Below are positions 35,121 to 44,259 of a DNA stretch of 64,000 nt, in pieces (the first letter of the stretch is position 1; every line of letters starts with the position of its first letter). A program made the position numbers and the translations under genes. Origin of the DNA: HK1 sp965221725 (lineage in GTDB: Bacteria; Pseudomonadota; Gammaproteobacteria; HK1); the NCBI GenBank assembly GCA_965221725.1, contig OZ244909.1:310001-374000 (forward strand), given 5' to 3'. The notes below the pieces were generated by a model. That model was not told the DNA's origin and made no database searches. It was given only the letters and a program-made list of their open reading frames with translations.

Positions 35121-36356
35121 TCAGGCCGGCTTCCTGAAGATGAGCGTACCGTTGGTTCCGCCGAATCCGAACGAGTTCGACATCGCTACATCGATCTTCA
35201 TGTCGCGGGCGGTGAGGGGGACGTAGTCGAGGTCGCACTCGTCGTCGGGGTCGTGCAGGTTGATCGTGGGCGGGGCGATCTGGTCCCGCAGCGCGAGAAT
35301 CGCGAATATCGCCTCGACGCCTCCCGCCGCGCCCAGCAGGTGGCCGATCATCGACTTGGTCGAACTCACGGTCAGCGCGCGCGCATGCGCACCGAACGTA
35401 CGCTTGACGGCGCGGGTTTCGATGACGTCCCCCGCCGGAGTCGACGTGCCGTGGGCGTTGATGTGATCGACGCTGCTCGCATCGAGCCTCGCGTCCTGCA
35501 ACGCGAGGCTCATGCAGCGGTGCGCACCGTCCCCGTCTTCGGGAGGCAGGGTGATGTGGTGGGCGTCGCTGCTCATGCCGAACCCGGCGAACTCGGCATG
35601 GATCGGAGCGCCGCGCGCGACGGCGTGCTCCCGGGACTCCAGCACCACGACGCCGGCGCCGTCGCCGAGCACGAACCCGTCGCGGCCCTTGTCCCACGGA
35701 CGGCTTGCGCCTTCCGGGTCGTCGTTGCGCGCCGACAACGCCCGGGCGGCGGCGAAACCGCCCAGCCCCATCGGGGAAGTGGCCATCTCCGCACCGCCGG
35801 CGATCATCACATCCACATCGCCGCGCTCGATCATGCGGGCGGCGGCCCCGATGTTGTGGGTCCCGGTCGAGCACGCGGTGACAATCCCGTAGTTCGGTCC
35901 CCGAATGCCGAACTCGATCGACAGATTTCCCGAGATCATGTTGATGATGTTGCTCGGCACGAAGAAGGGCGAGATTCTGCGCGGCCCGGCGGAGAGGTAG
36001 CTTTCATGACCCTTCTCGATTCCCGGCAGACCGCCGATGCCCGAGCCGATGGCGATGCCGATGCGGTTCCGGTTTTCGTCGGTCACTTCGATCCCGGCGT
36101 CGGCGATCGCCTGCTTGGCCGCCGCGATGCCGTAATGGATGAATGTGTCGGTCTTGCGCGCCTCCTTCGGCGACATGTACGGGGAGAGATCGAAGTTCCG
36201 CACCGTGGCGCCGATCCGGCTCGAAAAGCCGCTGGCGTCGAATGCATCGATCGGGGTGACGCCGCTCCTGCCGGCGACGATATTCTCCCAGGCCGCTTCG
36301 ACGGTATGCCCCACCGCGGTGATCAGCCCGAGACCGGTGACGACGATTCGACGCAT
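35121..36356 (-). CDS. fabF: 3-oxoacyl-ACP synthase II
   Basis: A 411-residue condensing enzyme for chain elongation in fatty-acid synthesis. The catalytic Cys is residue 162 in VTACSTGTHNIG, with His in INAHGTSTPAGD and in MIGHLLGAAGGVEAI, and a C-terminal NSFGFGGTNGTLIF. Length is typical. It lies downstream of acpP, separated by a strong terminator hairpin that probably sets its expression below acpP. Confidence 0.97.
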   Translation of the reverse strand: MRRIVVTGLGLITAVGHTVEAAWENIVAGRSGVTPIDAFDASGFSSRIGATVRNFDLSPYMSPKEARKTDTFIHYGIAAAKQAIADAGIEVTDENRNRIGIAIGSGIGGLPGIEKGHESYLSAGPRRISPFFVPSNIINMISGNLSIEFGIRGPNYGIVTACSTGTHNIGAAARMIERGDVDVMIAGGAEMATSPMGLGGFAAARALSARNDDPEGASRPWDKGRDGFVLGDGAGVVVLESREHAVARGAPIHAEFAGFGMSSDAHHITLPPEDGDGAHRCMSLALQDARLDASSVDHINAHGTSTPAGDVIETRAVKRTFGAHARALTVSSTKSMIGHLLGAAGGVEAIFAILALRDQIAPPTINLHDPDDECDLDYVPLTARDMKIDVAMSNSFGFGGTNGTLIFRKPA

Positions 36357-36382
36357 CAGACGCTTCCTCGGGAGAATGATCG

Positions 36383-36417
36383 AAAAAAGGCCGCAATCAC
36401 GACGAATGATTGCGGCC
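36383..36417 (-). terminator. Rho-independent terminator between acpP and fabF
   Basis: On the minus strand GGCCGCAATCA pairs perfectly (11 bp) with TGATTGCGGCC around a 7-nt loop, followed by TTTTTT. It sits 30 bp downstream of acpP and 27 bp upstream of fabF, so it probably terminates most acpP transcripts. Confidence 0.93.
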
Positions 36418-36446
36418 CTCCTGCCGCATCCGGAGTGCCGGACGGG

Positions 36447-36683
36447 TTACTCGCTGTGGACCTGGATGTAGTTGATCGCCTCCTGCACCGTGGTGATTTT
36501 CTCCGCCTCCTCGTCGGGGATCTCGCAGTTGAATTCCTCCTCGAGCGCCATCACCAGCTCGACGGTATCCAGTGAGTCCGCACCCAGGTCGTCGACGAAG
36601 GAGGAATCCGGACTCACCTCCTCTTCCTTGACTCCGAGCTGCTCGACGACGATGTGCCTGACCCGCTCTTGCACTGTGCTCAT
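36447..36683 (-). CDS. acpP: Acyl carrier protein
   Basis: A 78-residue acidic carrier of acyl chains. The 4'-phosphopantetheine attaches to Ser37 in DDLGADSLDTVELVMALEEE. It is preceded by a 256-bp gap after fabG containing a candidate promoter of its own, and followed by a perfect terminator, as expected for the most abundant product of this cluster. Confidence 0.98.
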   Translation of the reverse strand: MSTVQERVRHIVVEQLGVKEEEVSPDSSFVDDLGADSLDTVELVMALEEEFNCEIPDEEAEKITTVQEAINYIQVHSE

Positions 36684-36875
36684 TTGCGGCTGTTCCTCTG
36701 CATGGGCGAGGGACCTTGGCGATCCCGACGCTGGACGTGTGTTCGTGACCGTACCGGTTTCGCCGATACCGCACTCGCGTGCTCCGTGTCCCGCGCTCCG
36801 TCTCCACCCCCGCCTCGCGAGGAGACGGAAATCCGATTGCGGACGCCGGGATCACACCGTCTGGAACGGGAATCC

Positions 36876-36903
36876 AGTGTATTCAAACCCCTTCGATTTT
36901 CAA
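36876..36903 (-). promoter_or_regulatory. Candidate acpP promoter
   Basis: On the minus strand TTGAAA (36898-36903) is followed after 16 bp by TACACT (36876-36881). It lies just beyond the fabG stop and would give acpP a leader of about 185 nt. Confidence 0.4.
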
Positions 36904-36939
36904 GGCGGCCCCGCCGGTGCACGCCAGCCCCGGGGAGGC

Positions 36940-37686
36940 TCAGCCCATGTACATTCCGCCATTGACGTGGAGCGTCTCGCCGGTGACGTAGGCGGCATCC
37001 GGCGACGCGAGGAACGTCACCGCGGCGGCGATCTCCTCCGGCGCCCCGAGCCGGCCGAGCGGGATCTGCTCCAGCATCCGGGCGCGTTGCTCGGGACCGA
37101 GATCGCGGGTCATGTCGGTGTCGACGAACCCGGGAGCGACGGCGTTGACGGTGATCGAGCGCCCACCGAGTTCCCGGGCCAGAGCGCGCGTAAACCCGAC
37201 GATGCCGGCCTTCGCGGCGGCGTAGTTCACCTGTCCGGCGTTGCCGGCGAAGCCGATGACGGACGTCACGTTGACGATGCGTCCCCCCCGGCGCTTCATG
37301 AGGTGCCGCACGCATGCCTTGCACATGCGGTAGAGGGAAGTCAGATCGGTGTCGATGACCGCATTCCAATCCTCGTCCTGCATCCTGGCGAGCAGCGAGT
37401 CGCGGGTGATTCCGGCATTGTTGACGAGGATTCCGGGGAGCAGGCCGCGGTCCGCCAGTGATGCGAAGCACCTCTCGATGCCGGCGGCATCGGCGACATC
37501 AAGAACCACCCCGGTTCCCGGATACCGGGCACCTTCCAGCATCCGTTCGATGCGCAGCACTCCCGCCGGCGCGGTGGCGGTGCCGATCACCCTGGCCCCG
37601 TGATCCGCGAGCGAGAGCGCGACGGCCGCGCCGATGCCCCGGCTCGCGCCGGTGACGAGCGCGATCTCGCCGTCCAGATCCTTCAC
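36940..37686 (-). CDS. fabG: 3-oxoacyl-ACP reductase
   Basis: A 248-residue NADPH-dependent short-chain dehydrogenase. It has the cofactor motif TGASRGIG, NNAG in LVNNAGITRDSLLARM, and the active-site Tyr-Lys in VNYAAAKAG; the C-terminus is TGETLHVNGGMYM. The start is GTG at 37686, in GTGA overlapping the fabD stop, with GGAG just upstream. Confidence 0.96.
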   Translation of the reverse strand: MKDLDGEIALVTGASRGIGAAVALSLADHGARVIGTATAPAGVLRIERMLEGARYPGTGVVLDVADAAGIERCFASLADRGLLPGILVNNAGITRDSLLARMQDEDWNAVIDTDLTSLYRMCKACVRHLMKRRGGRIVNVTSVIGFAGNAGQVNYAAAKAGIVGFTRALARELGGRSITVNAVAPGFVDTDMTRDLGPEQRARMLEQIPLGRLGAPEEIAAAVTFLASPDAAYVTGETLHVNGGMYMG

Positions 37687-38636
37687 CGTTCTCCTCCTGC
37701 GGCGAGGGCGGCGAGGGCGGCGTCGAGCGACTTCGCGTCGTGCACGGTCGTCGCCGCGATGGTCCGATCGATGCGCCGCGCGAGTCCGGTGAGCACCCGG
37801 CCCGGTCCGAATTCCACCATCGCCGTGGCTCCGCGTTCTCGCATTGCGGCCACGGTCTGGCGCCATCGGACCGGGTTCGCGAGCTGCGCCGACAGCGCGG
37901 ATCGGATGGAAGACGCGCTGGAACGGGGCTCGACATCCACGTTGTGCAGGATCGGCACCGCAGGCGGCTCGACCGCGACCGCGGCCAGCGCCGCCTCGAG
38001 CCGCGCGGTCGCGGGCGCCATCAGCGGGCAGTGTACCGGGACGCTCATCGGCAGGCGGATCGCGCGCCGGGCTCCGGCGGTGCGGGCCTCGCCGATCGCG
38101 GCGTCGATCGCGCGTGAAGTCCCCGCGATCGCAACCTGTCCGGGTGCATTGAAGTTGACCGCAGATACGTGACCGAGCCCCGCCTTCGACCGCACTCCCG
38201 CGCACAGCGCGACGACGGCGTCATCGTCGAGACCGATGATTGCCGCGATGCCCCCTTCGCCTTCGGGCACCGCTTCCTGCATGAACCGACCTCGGGCCGC
38301 CACGGTTCGAACCGCCTCCGGGAACCCGAGCGCGCCGAACGCCACGAGGGCCGAGTACTCCCCCAGGCTGTGTCCCGCCGCGACCCCGGGACGGGGTCCG
38401 CCACGAGCCTCCCAGCATCTCCACGCCGCGACGCCCGCCGCCAGCATCGCCGGCTGGGTCTGCTCGGTCGCGTTCAGGCGCCTTTCCGGCCCTTCCTGCA
38501 CGAGATTCCACAGGTCGTAGCCGAGCGCGTCCGATGCCTCTTCGAACGTGCTGCGCACCTCCGCGCAGGTTGCGGACAGACCCGACAGCATGCCGACGGA
38601 CTGGGAGCCCTGGCCCGGGAAGGTCGCTGCGAACAT
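37683..38636 (-). CDS. fabD: Malonyl-CoA--ACP transacylase
   Basis: A 317-residue transacylase that loads malonyl groups onto ACP. It begins MFAATFPGQGSQSVGML; the catalytic Ser is residue 90 in AAGHSLGEYSAL, with His in VHCPLMAPA. ATG 38636 has a GGGGGA ribosome site about 8 nt away; an ATG at 38651 would add five residues. The 3' end overlaps fabG and it follows fabH by 22 bp. Confidence 0.96.
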   Translation of the reverse strand: MFAATFPGQGSQSVGMLSGLSATCAEVRSTFEEASDALGYDLWNLVQEGPERRLNATEQTQPAMLAAGVAAWRCWEARGGPRPGVAAGHSLGEYSALVAFGALGFPEAVRTVAARGRFMQEAVPEGEGGIAAIIGLDDDAVVALCAGVRSKAGLGHVSAVNFNAPGQVAIAGTSRAIDAAIGEARTAGARRAIRLPMSVPVHCPLMAPATARLEAALAAVAVEPPAVPILHNVDVEPRSSASSIRSALSAQLANPVRWRQTVAAMRERGATAMVEFGPGRVLTGLARRIDRTIAATTVHDAKSLDAALAALAAGGER

Positions 38637-38658
38637 GAGCCGATCCCCCATCCCCCGA

Positions 38659-39627
38659 TCAGTAGCGAACGAGGGCGGACCCCCAGGTGAACCCGCCGCC
38701 GAACGCTTCGAGAAGCAGCACCTGCCCCCGCTGCACGCGGCCGTCGCGGACCGCGGTGTCGAGAGCGAGCGGCACCGACGCCGCGGACGTGTTCCCGTGA
38801 TCCTCCACGGTGATAATCACCCGATCCATGGACATGCCCAGCTTGCGGGCGGTCGCCTCGATGATCCGGATGTTGGCCTGGTGGGGGATGAGCCAGTCGA
38901 TGTCGGTGCGGTCCAGGCCGTTGGCGGCCAGCGTCTCGCCGACAATACGATGCAGCGTCCGCACCGCGACCTTGAAGACCTCGTTGCCCTGCATCTTCGT
39001 GTACGCCCCGCCGGGGGCGATCCGGCCGGCTCCGCGCGGGGTCCCGCCGTCGACATAGAGCAGAGGCTCGTAGCGGCCGTCGGCGTGGAGATGGGTCGAC
39101 ATCACCCCCGGGGTATCCGACGCTTCGAGCACCACGGCTCCGGCGCCGTCGCCGAACAACACGCAGGTACCGCGATCAGACCAGTCGAGCAACCGCGAGT
39201 GGGTGTCGGCACCGACCACCAGGGCCCTGGTCACGCCGCCGGCGCGAAAGAACTTCTCGGCCACCCCGAGCGCGTAGACGAAGCCGGTACACACCGCCTG
39301 CACATCGAACGCCGGGCACTCGCCCGCTCCGAGCCGCGCCTGCAAGCGGCAGGCGGTCGACGGATAAATGCGATCGGGGGTTGTGGTGCCGACCACGATG
39401 AGGTCCAGCGCCCCGGCGTCGATGCCGGCCGCATCAAGGGCGTTGCGCGCGGCGCGCTCGGCGAGATCCGAGGTCGACTCCGACTCGTCGACGATGTGGC
39501 GCCGCCCGATGCCGGTGCGTTCCCGGATCCAGGCGTCGCCGGTATCGACCAGCGCGGCGAGCTCGGCGTTGGTGACGACCCGCTCCGGGAGGCTCGATCC
39601 GGTGCCGGCGATTCTCGGATAGCTCAC
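38659..39627 (-). CDS. fabH: 3-oxoacyl-ACP synthase III
   Basis: A 322-residue initiating condensing enzyme using acetyl-CoA and malonyl-ACP. The catalytic Cys is residue 113 in DVQAVCTGFVYAL, with His in WLIPHQANIRI and Asn in EDHGNTSAASV. It starts with GTG 39627, overlapping the plsX stop as GTGA. Confidence 0.97.
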   Translation of the reverse strand: MSYPRIAGTGSSLPERVVTNAELAALVDTGDAWIRERTGIGRRHIVDESESTSDLAERAARNALDAAGIDAGALDLIVVGTTTPDRIYPSTACRLQARLGAGECPAFDVQAVCTGFVYALGVAEKFFRAGGVTRALVVGADTHSRLLDWSDRGTCVLFGDGAGAVVLEASDTPGVMSTHLHADGRYEPLLYVDGGTPRGAGRIAPGGAYTKMQGNEVFKVAVRTLHRIVGETLAANGLDRTDIDWLIPHQANIRIIEATARKLGMSMDRVIITVEDHGNTSAASVPLALDTAVRDGRVQRGQVLLLEAFGGGFTWGSALVRY

Positions 39628-40652
39628 ACCGCCTCCTTCTCGAGGAGCACGGACGCGATGCGCTCGCTGATGCGCTCGGGCACGTTTTTCCTGATTTCCG
39701 CCACCGCCTCGGTGATCGCGCGCTTGAAAGCGACGACATCCGCGCGGCCATGGCTCTTGATCACGATTCCGCGCAGGCCGACGAAGCTCGCCCCGTTGTA
39801 GCTGCGGGGGTCCATGCGCCCGGCCAGCCTTCTCAGCACCGGGCGCGCGAGAAGCCCCGCGACGCGGCTGGAGAGAGATCGGTCGAACTCCTCGCGCATC
39901 AGGCCGGAAATCATGCGCGCCACGCCTTCGCTCGACTTCAGCGCCACATTCCCGACGAAACCGTCACAGACCACGACGTCGGCGGTGCCGGCGTAGATAT
40001 CGTCACCCTCGACGAATCCGATGTAGTGGAGGTTGCTTGATGCGAGAAGCCGAGCCGCTTCCTTCACCCGTTCGTTGCCCTTGATTCCCTCCTGACCGAC
40101 GTTGAGCAGCCCGACTCTCGGGCGCTCGATGTCGTCCACCGCGCTGACGAGTTCCGAGCCCATCACCGCGAACTCGAACAGATGACGCGAAGTCGATTCG
40201 ACGTTCGCGCCAAGGTCCAGAACATGGGTATGGCCCTTCGCGGTCGGCAGTTCGGAGATGATGGCGGGACGATCGATTCCGGGCAGCGTCTTCAGCACGA
40301 ACCGCGCCATCGCCATCAGCGCCCCGGTATTTCCGGCGCTCACGCAGGCATCGGCCTTGCCATCGCGCACGAGGTCGATCGCCACCCGCATCGACGAGTC
40401 CTGCTTCGACCGCAGGACCTGCGACGGCGAGTCGTCCATCTCCACCCTCTGCGATGCGTGAAGGATGGAAATTCGGCCGTCGGAGACGGAGGATACCGGC
40501 CGCAGCGCGGCACCGATGGCGTGCTCGTCCCCGACCAGCACCAGATCGACATCGGTGGACTCGGCCAGCGCCTCGAACGCCGCGGGAACCACGACGTCCG
40601 GTCCGTGGTCTCCGCCCATCGCATCAAGGGCAATCGTATGGCGCTTGCCCAC
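39624..40652 (-). CDS. plsX: Phosphate acyltransferase
   Basis: A 342-residue enzyme converting acyl-ACP to acyl-phosphate, the first step to phosphatidic acid with PlsY. Family sequence includes TIALDAMGGDHGPDVVVPAA, SAGNTGALMAMA, NVGQEGIKGNERVKEAARLL and VCDGFVGNVALKSSEG. It starts with GTG at 40652. It lies 12 bp downstream of rpmF and overlaps fabH. Confidence 0.97.
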   Translation of the reverse strand: MGKRHTIALDAMGGDHGPDVVVPAAFEALAESTDVDLVLVGDEHAIGAALRPVSSVSDGRISILHASQRVEMDDSPSQVLRSKQDSSMRVAIDLVRDGKADACVSAGNTGALMAMARFVLKTLPGIDRPAIISELPTAKGHTHVLDLGANVESTSRHLFEFAVMGSELVSAVDDIERPRVGLLNVGQEGIKGNERVKEAARLLASSNLHYIGFVEGDDIYAGTADVVVCDGFVGNVALKSSEGVARMISGLMREEFDRSLSSRVAGLLARPVLRRLAGRMDPRSYNGASFVGLRGIVIKSHGRADVVAFKRAITEAVAEIRKNVPERISERIASVLLEKEAV

Positions 40653-40664
40653 CCGGATGCGCCG

Positions 40665-40844
40665 TCAGTCGCGGCGGCCTTCGACGACCTTCCTCCCTCG
40701 GTAGTACCCGTCCGGGCTCACATGGTGACGAAGATGGGTCTCCCCGGTCGTCGGCTCGGTCGATGTGGCCGGGCCGCGCAACGCATCGTGAGCTCGTCGC
40801 ATTCCGCGCCTGGATCGTGATTTTCTGTTTTGCTGGACCGCCAT
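40665..40844 (-). CDS. rpmF: 50S ribosomal protein L32
   Basis: A 59-residue ribosomal protein beginning MAVQQNRKSRSRRGMRRAHD and ending HHVSPDGYYRGRKVVEGRRD. No zinc-binding CxxC pair is present, as in most gammaproteobacterial L32. ATG 40844 matches the family; the open frame upstream is not family sequence. It lies between yceD and plsX in the conserved order. Confidence 0.97.
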   Translation of the reverse strand: MAVQQNRKSRSRRGMRRAHDALRGPATSTEPTTGETHLRHHVSPDGYYRGRKVVEGRRD

Positions 40845-40913
40845 TCGAATTCTCCTGTCGATCGGCCGTCGGTCGGCGGCTCGGTCGCCGGCCGCGGCCC
40901 CGGGTTGAACCAA

Positions 40914-41435
40914 TCAGTCCGACTGCTTGGGGTCATGGCCGCCCGACGGCTCGGGGTTATCGGTCGGCCACAGTGTACGCAGGGCCGAGAACGGGCTGGA
41001 GCGTCGTGACGGCGGCCGCCCGCACGCGCCGTGAACCGAAGGGGCAGCGCACGAACCACGGGGATGAACCGGCGCGTTCGGCAACGCGAGCAGAATTTCC
41101 TCCTCGATCACCAGTTCCGGATCGATCCGGCCGCCGGGGGAAGTTACCGCATCCATTCCACCCGTGTCCTCCTGCGCGCTCTCGACCACCACGGATTCGA
41201 ACCTCGCGTCGAGGGGCCAGTCGAGTCGGTCGAGGCAGCGTTGACAGACGAACGTCAGCGCCCCCTTCACGTGACCGCACATCTTCGGTCGCCCCGAGGC
41301 ATCCCGACCGAACTCGATCCGGTACGCGACGGCGTCGGGCCTGGTCGCGACCACCCCGAGGAGCCGCGGCATTGATTCCGCCTCGACGACGCCATCAAGG
41401 ACTGCTCGGCGCGAAGCGAGCTCCTCCACGTCCAT
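40914..41435 (-). CDS. yceD: YceD family protein (DUF177)
   Basis: A 173-residue protein of the YceD family, almost always found upstream of rpmF and implicated in 23S rRNA accumulation or ribosome assembly. It has the conserved cysteine region VCQRCLDRLDWPLD and a later EEEILLALPNAPVHP, with a second cysteine pair further on (SCAAPSVHGACG). ATG 41435 has GGGAGG about 9 nt upstream; an ATG at 41465 is possible. It heads the fatty-acid/phospholipid gene series. Confidence 0.92.
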   Translation of the reverse strand: MDVEELASRRAVLDGVVEAESMPRLLGVVATRPDAVAYRIEFGRDASGRPKMCGHVKGALTFVCQRCLDRLDWPLDARFESVVVESAQEDTGGMDAVTSPGGRIDPELVIEEEILLALPNAPVHPRGSCAAPSVHGACGRPPSRRSSPFSALRTLWPTDNPEPSGGHDPKQSD

Positions 41436-41845
41436 CGACCGCCGACCTCCCGTTCGCTCGCACATCGTCCACTGGTCACCGGCCGCGAAACCGACGGAGT
41501 CGATTGCGCCTGGCCCGAAAATTTCGCCGCCACCGTGGGCCGGTGAAATTTTCGGGACGGGATCGTAAAGAGCCCGCGCTTTCCGTGTCAAAGCGGCCGA
41601 CGAACTGCCGGCGGTTCCCACCAACGGCCCGAGAGATCGTCGGACGGCGCGATTCCGGCGGGTTTCGAACCTCCGGGACATCCATTCGGAGCCATTTCGA
41701 GTGCGTGTTCCGATCCGTTGGGAATGACTGACGCCCCCCGCGCGCATCAGGCCCCACTCACCCCGCCACGTTGCCGAAGCTGCGTTGCCAAGACCCGCCG
41801 CCACCCGTTATAAGCCACCACTTCTCCATACCCGGCGGCGGTCCG
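41436..41845. other. Divergent gap between yceD and maf
   Basis: No gene is evident. The main content is the 12-bp-arm palindrome at 41514-41556. Promoters for yceD and maf should lie here; I did not identify a convincing pair. Confidence 0.6.
41514..41556. repeat. Long palindrome, member of a dispersed intergenic family
   Basis: CCCGAAAATTTC (41514-41525) and GAAATTTTCGGG (41545-41556) are perfect 12-bp inverted arms around 19 nt that contain a further CACCG/CGGTG pairing. The ends closely resemble the palindrome at 46905-46960. Confidence 0.85.
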
Positions 41846-42478
41846 ATGCATCGGCTCGTACTCGGCTCACGCTCCCCGTCCCGGCGCAGTCTGCTGGAAC
41901 GTCTCTCGATCCCGTTTCTTGTCGTGCCTGCGGATATCGACGAAACCCCCTTCGATGGCGAGGCGCCCGATCGGCTCGTCCGCCGCCTGTCGGAACGCAA
42001 GGCCCACGCGGTGGCGGCACGGGTGGGGACCGGGTTCGTGATCGGCTCCGACCAGGTCGCCCTGATCGACGGCATGATCCTCGGCAAGCCCGGCGGCCAT
42101 GCGGAGAACGTCGCCCAGCTCACGATGGCCAGCGGACGATGGCTCGAATTCCGCACCGGGGTCGCGGTGCTCGACGCCGCGACCGGCCATCTCCTGAGCG
42201 ATGTCGTGCCGTTCGCGGTGAAATTCAGGACGCTGGCGGCAAGCGACATCGAGGCGTACGTGTCGCGCGAGCGCGCGTACGACTGTTCGGGCGGCTTCCG
42301 GGCCGAGTCCCTCGGGTGCGCCCTGTTCGAGTGCATGCGCGGAGACGACCCCACGGCGTTGCTCGGACTTCCCATGATTCGGTTGTGCGAGATGCTGCGC
42401 TCGGTGGGCCTCGACGTGCTGCGCACGCAGGGAGATGCGATCGACCGTTCCGGGGTCGGCGCGAAGGGACAGTGCTGA
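41846..42478 (+). CDS. Maf family nucleotide pyrophosphatase (7-methyl-GTP type, YceF-like)
   Basis: A 210-residue Maf protein that hydrolyses modified nucleoside triphosphates. Signatures: MHRLVLGSRSPSRRSLLERL, PADIDETPFDGEAP, VIGSDQVALIDGMILGKPG, AYDCSGGFRAESLG and LLGLPMIRLCEMLRSVG. Position beside yceD-rpmF suits YceF (m7GTP-specific) rather than the dTTP/UTP-type YhdE, but transcription is divergent. ATG 41846 matches the family start. Confidence 0.94.
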   Translation: MHRLVLGSRSPSRRSLLERLSIPFLVVPADIDETPFDGEAPDRLVRRLSERKAHAVAARVGTGFVIGSDQVALIDGMILGKPGGHAENVAQLTMASGRWLEFRTGVAVLDAATGHLLSDVVPFAVKFRTLAASDIEAYVSRERAYDCSGGFRAESLGCALFECMRGDDPTALLGLPMIRLCEMLRSVGLDVLRTQGDAIDRSGVGAKGQC

Positions 42479-42595
42479 TGCGCGGCGGCGCCCGGGTGGA
42501 GGTTCGCCATTGCGAGGCGGCTGCCGCCGTTCTCGTCGGACGTGAACTCGTCGGACGTGAACATGTCCTCGAAATGCCCCGAAGAAGCGTCGGAA

Positions 42596-42619
42596 GCCCG
42601 AAACCCGTCACTTTCGGGC
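42596..42619. terminator. Hairpin between convergent maf and rluC
   Basis: GCCCGAAA (42596-42603) pairs perfectly with TTTCGGGC (42612-42619) around an 8-nt loop. It lies in the 189-bp convergent gap. There is no U-run, so termination would be weak or factor-dependent. Confidence 0.5.
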
Positions 42620-42667
42620 TGCGTGACGGCCGGTCGGGACGCCGTCGGGAATCGTTGAAGTGGCAGT

Positions 42668-43639
42668 TCAGGGGTCGGTGGCGGAGGCATCGAGCCCCAG
42701 GGACTCCAGCACCGCGGCCAGTTCGGGAGCCAGCGGCGCCTCGAACGCCATCCACCCTTCCGCGGTTCGTACCGCAACGGATGCCGCGTGCAGGAAGAGC
42801 CGCTTCAGACCGCAGGATAGCATCAGGCGGTTGAACTCGCGGTCGCCGTACTTCTCGTCGCCCGCCAGCGGCGCGTGCAGGTCGGCTGCGTGTACCCGTA
42901 TCTGGTGGGTACGGCCGGTGCGCGGGTGCGCCGCGACCAGACTGGCGACAGCGCCGGTCCGCAGCGGCACGAACTCCGTCGCCGACGGCTTCCCGCGGGC
43001 ATGGACGCGCACGATTCGTTCGCCGGTGGGGCGCTCGGTACGCAGCAGCGGCGACTCGCAGCGACGCCTGCGGGAGCCGAAGTCCCCGCGTACGAGCGCG
43101 AGATAGCGCTTGCGCACCCGCTCCTGTCGCAATGCCTCGTGCAGCGCGACAAGCACGCGGCGCCGCTTGGCGATCAGCAGGCACCCCGAGGTATCACGGT
43201 CGATTCGGTGGACCAGTTCCATTCGTCTGGCGCGGGGCCTCGCCGCCCGCAGGCATTCGATGATGCCGAAGTCGACCCCGCTGCCGCCATGCACTGCCCA
43301 CCCGGCCGGCTTGTTCAGCACGATCAGCCCGTCGTCCTCGTGGAGGATCGCCCGCTCGATGGCCAACCGCCTCTCCCGGCTCGGCGCCGCGCGCGGCCGG
43401 GTTTCGATGCGCCACACCGGAGGCACCCGCACGATGTCGCCGGACGCCAGCCGATAGTGCGGTCGCACCCGACCGCGGTTGACACGAACCTCCCCGCGGC
43501 GCAGCAACCGGTAGATCCGCGAGCGCGGAACGCCCTTGAGCCGCAACGTCAGGAAGTTGTCGACACGCTGACCGCGCACCGATTCGTCGACGACGATCTC
43601 GTGCGCGGCTTCCCGTCGCGATCCCGGCACTGCACTCAT
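42668..43639 (-). CDS. rluC: 23S rRNA pseudouridine synthase
   Basis: A 323-residue RluA/RluC/RluD-type synthase. An N-terminal S4 domain (VRGQRVDNFLTLRLKGVPRS, IYRLLRRGEVRVNRGR) precedes the catalytic domain with Asp in HRIDRDTSGCLL and the later AAHPRTGRTHQIRVHAADL. A basic N-terminal extension is present. The S4 details and divergence from rne match RluC, which lies beside rne in many gammaproteobacteria. Confidence 0.94.
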   Translation of the reverse strand: MSAVPGSRREAAHEIVVDESVRGQRVDNFLTLRLKGVPRSRIYRLLRRGEVRVNRGRVRPHYRLASGDIVRVPPVWRIETRPRAAPSRERRLAIERAILHEDDGLIVLNKPAGWAVHGGSGVDFGIIECLRAARPRARRMELVHRIDRDTSGCLLIAKRRRVLVALHEALRQERVRKRYLALVRGDFGSRRRRCESPLLRTERPTGERIVRVHARGKPSATEFVPLRTGAVASLVAAHPRTGRTHQIRVHAADLHAPLAGDEKYGDREFNRLMLSCGLKRLFLHAASVAVRTAEGWMAFEAPLAPELAAVLESLGLDASATDP

Positions 43640-43711
43640 CGGGCCGTGGTGGTGGCCATGATGATGACGATGGTAGCGGCGATGGTGGCGGTGCGGTTCA
43701 TTCGGAAGTCA

Positions 43712-43720
43712 TGATATATT
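43712..43720 (+). promoter_or_regulatory. Candidate extended -10 promoter of rne
   Basis: TGATATATT (TGn followed by TATATT at 43715-43720) is an extended -10 with no good -35. A start near 43727 would give a leader of roughly 530 nt. Confidence 0.4.
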
Positions 43721-43783
43721 CGCCGCCGCTGGGGGGGTGTTCGTCCTGTCCGGAGCCGGTGGGGCTCAGGGCCGACCAATCGG

Positions 43784-43801
43784 AAACCTGAGGAGGTTTC
43801 A
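43784..43801 (+). promoter_or_regulatory. Hairpin in the rne leader
   Basis: GAAACCT (43784-43790) and AGGTTTC (43795-43801) form a perfect 7-bp stem with a GAGG loop; the stem hides an AGGAGG motif. It may be an RNase E binding hairpin analogous to the E. coli rne leader; this is inference. Confidence 0.4.
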
Positions 43802-44259
43802 GGCGGAAACGGGGCGATCCGGGATCCAGCTCACGAATCCATGACGCGACGCCGGTCATCGACGGCGGAGCGGTGAAGAGATCGGCAAGACGAAGTGCGT
43901 GCAAGCCGGCCGGGCGCTCGAACCGACCCGATCCGCGAAGTCTCGATGCACGCGCAGGCTCGGACTCCGGAACGACGTTTTCCACGCAACATGTCGCGGC
44001 AGAACATCGACGAGCATCGATACCTCCCGCGTGTCGGCCTCTGGATGGAGGCCGGGGGCCCATGATGGCGGCGCACCGAATCTTCTGAGCGGTCGATTGG
44101 CCGCAGCGGCCCGCTGCCTGATCCGAGCCGAGCAACTCGAGGTCCGAGCCTCGGGGCGATTCACCGTCCTCGGGGCCCGCTCGTGCGATCTCTCCCCTCC
44201 CACCCTCGCTCCGGCGCAACCCACTGCGACGCGACCGTCGCATACGCTCGGAACGAACA

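Larger units (their letters stand above)
43640..44259. other. Long divergent region / rne 5' leader
   Basis: No coding frame is convincing in this 620-bp gap. It begins with simple GATGG/GGTGG-type repeats near 43645-43695, followed by an extended -10-like element and a GAAACCT/AGGTTTC hairpin. A long structured 5' leader is expected for rne, since RNase E controls its own mRNA through the leader in E. coli. Confidence 0.6.
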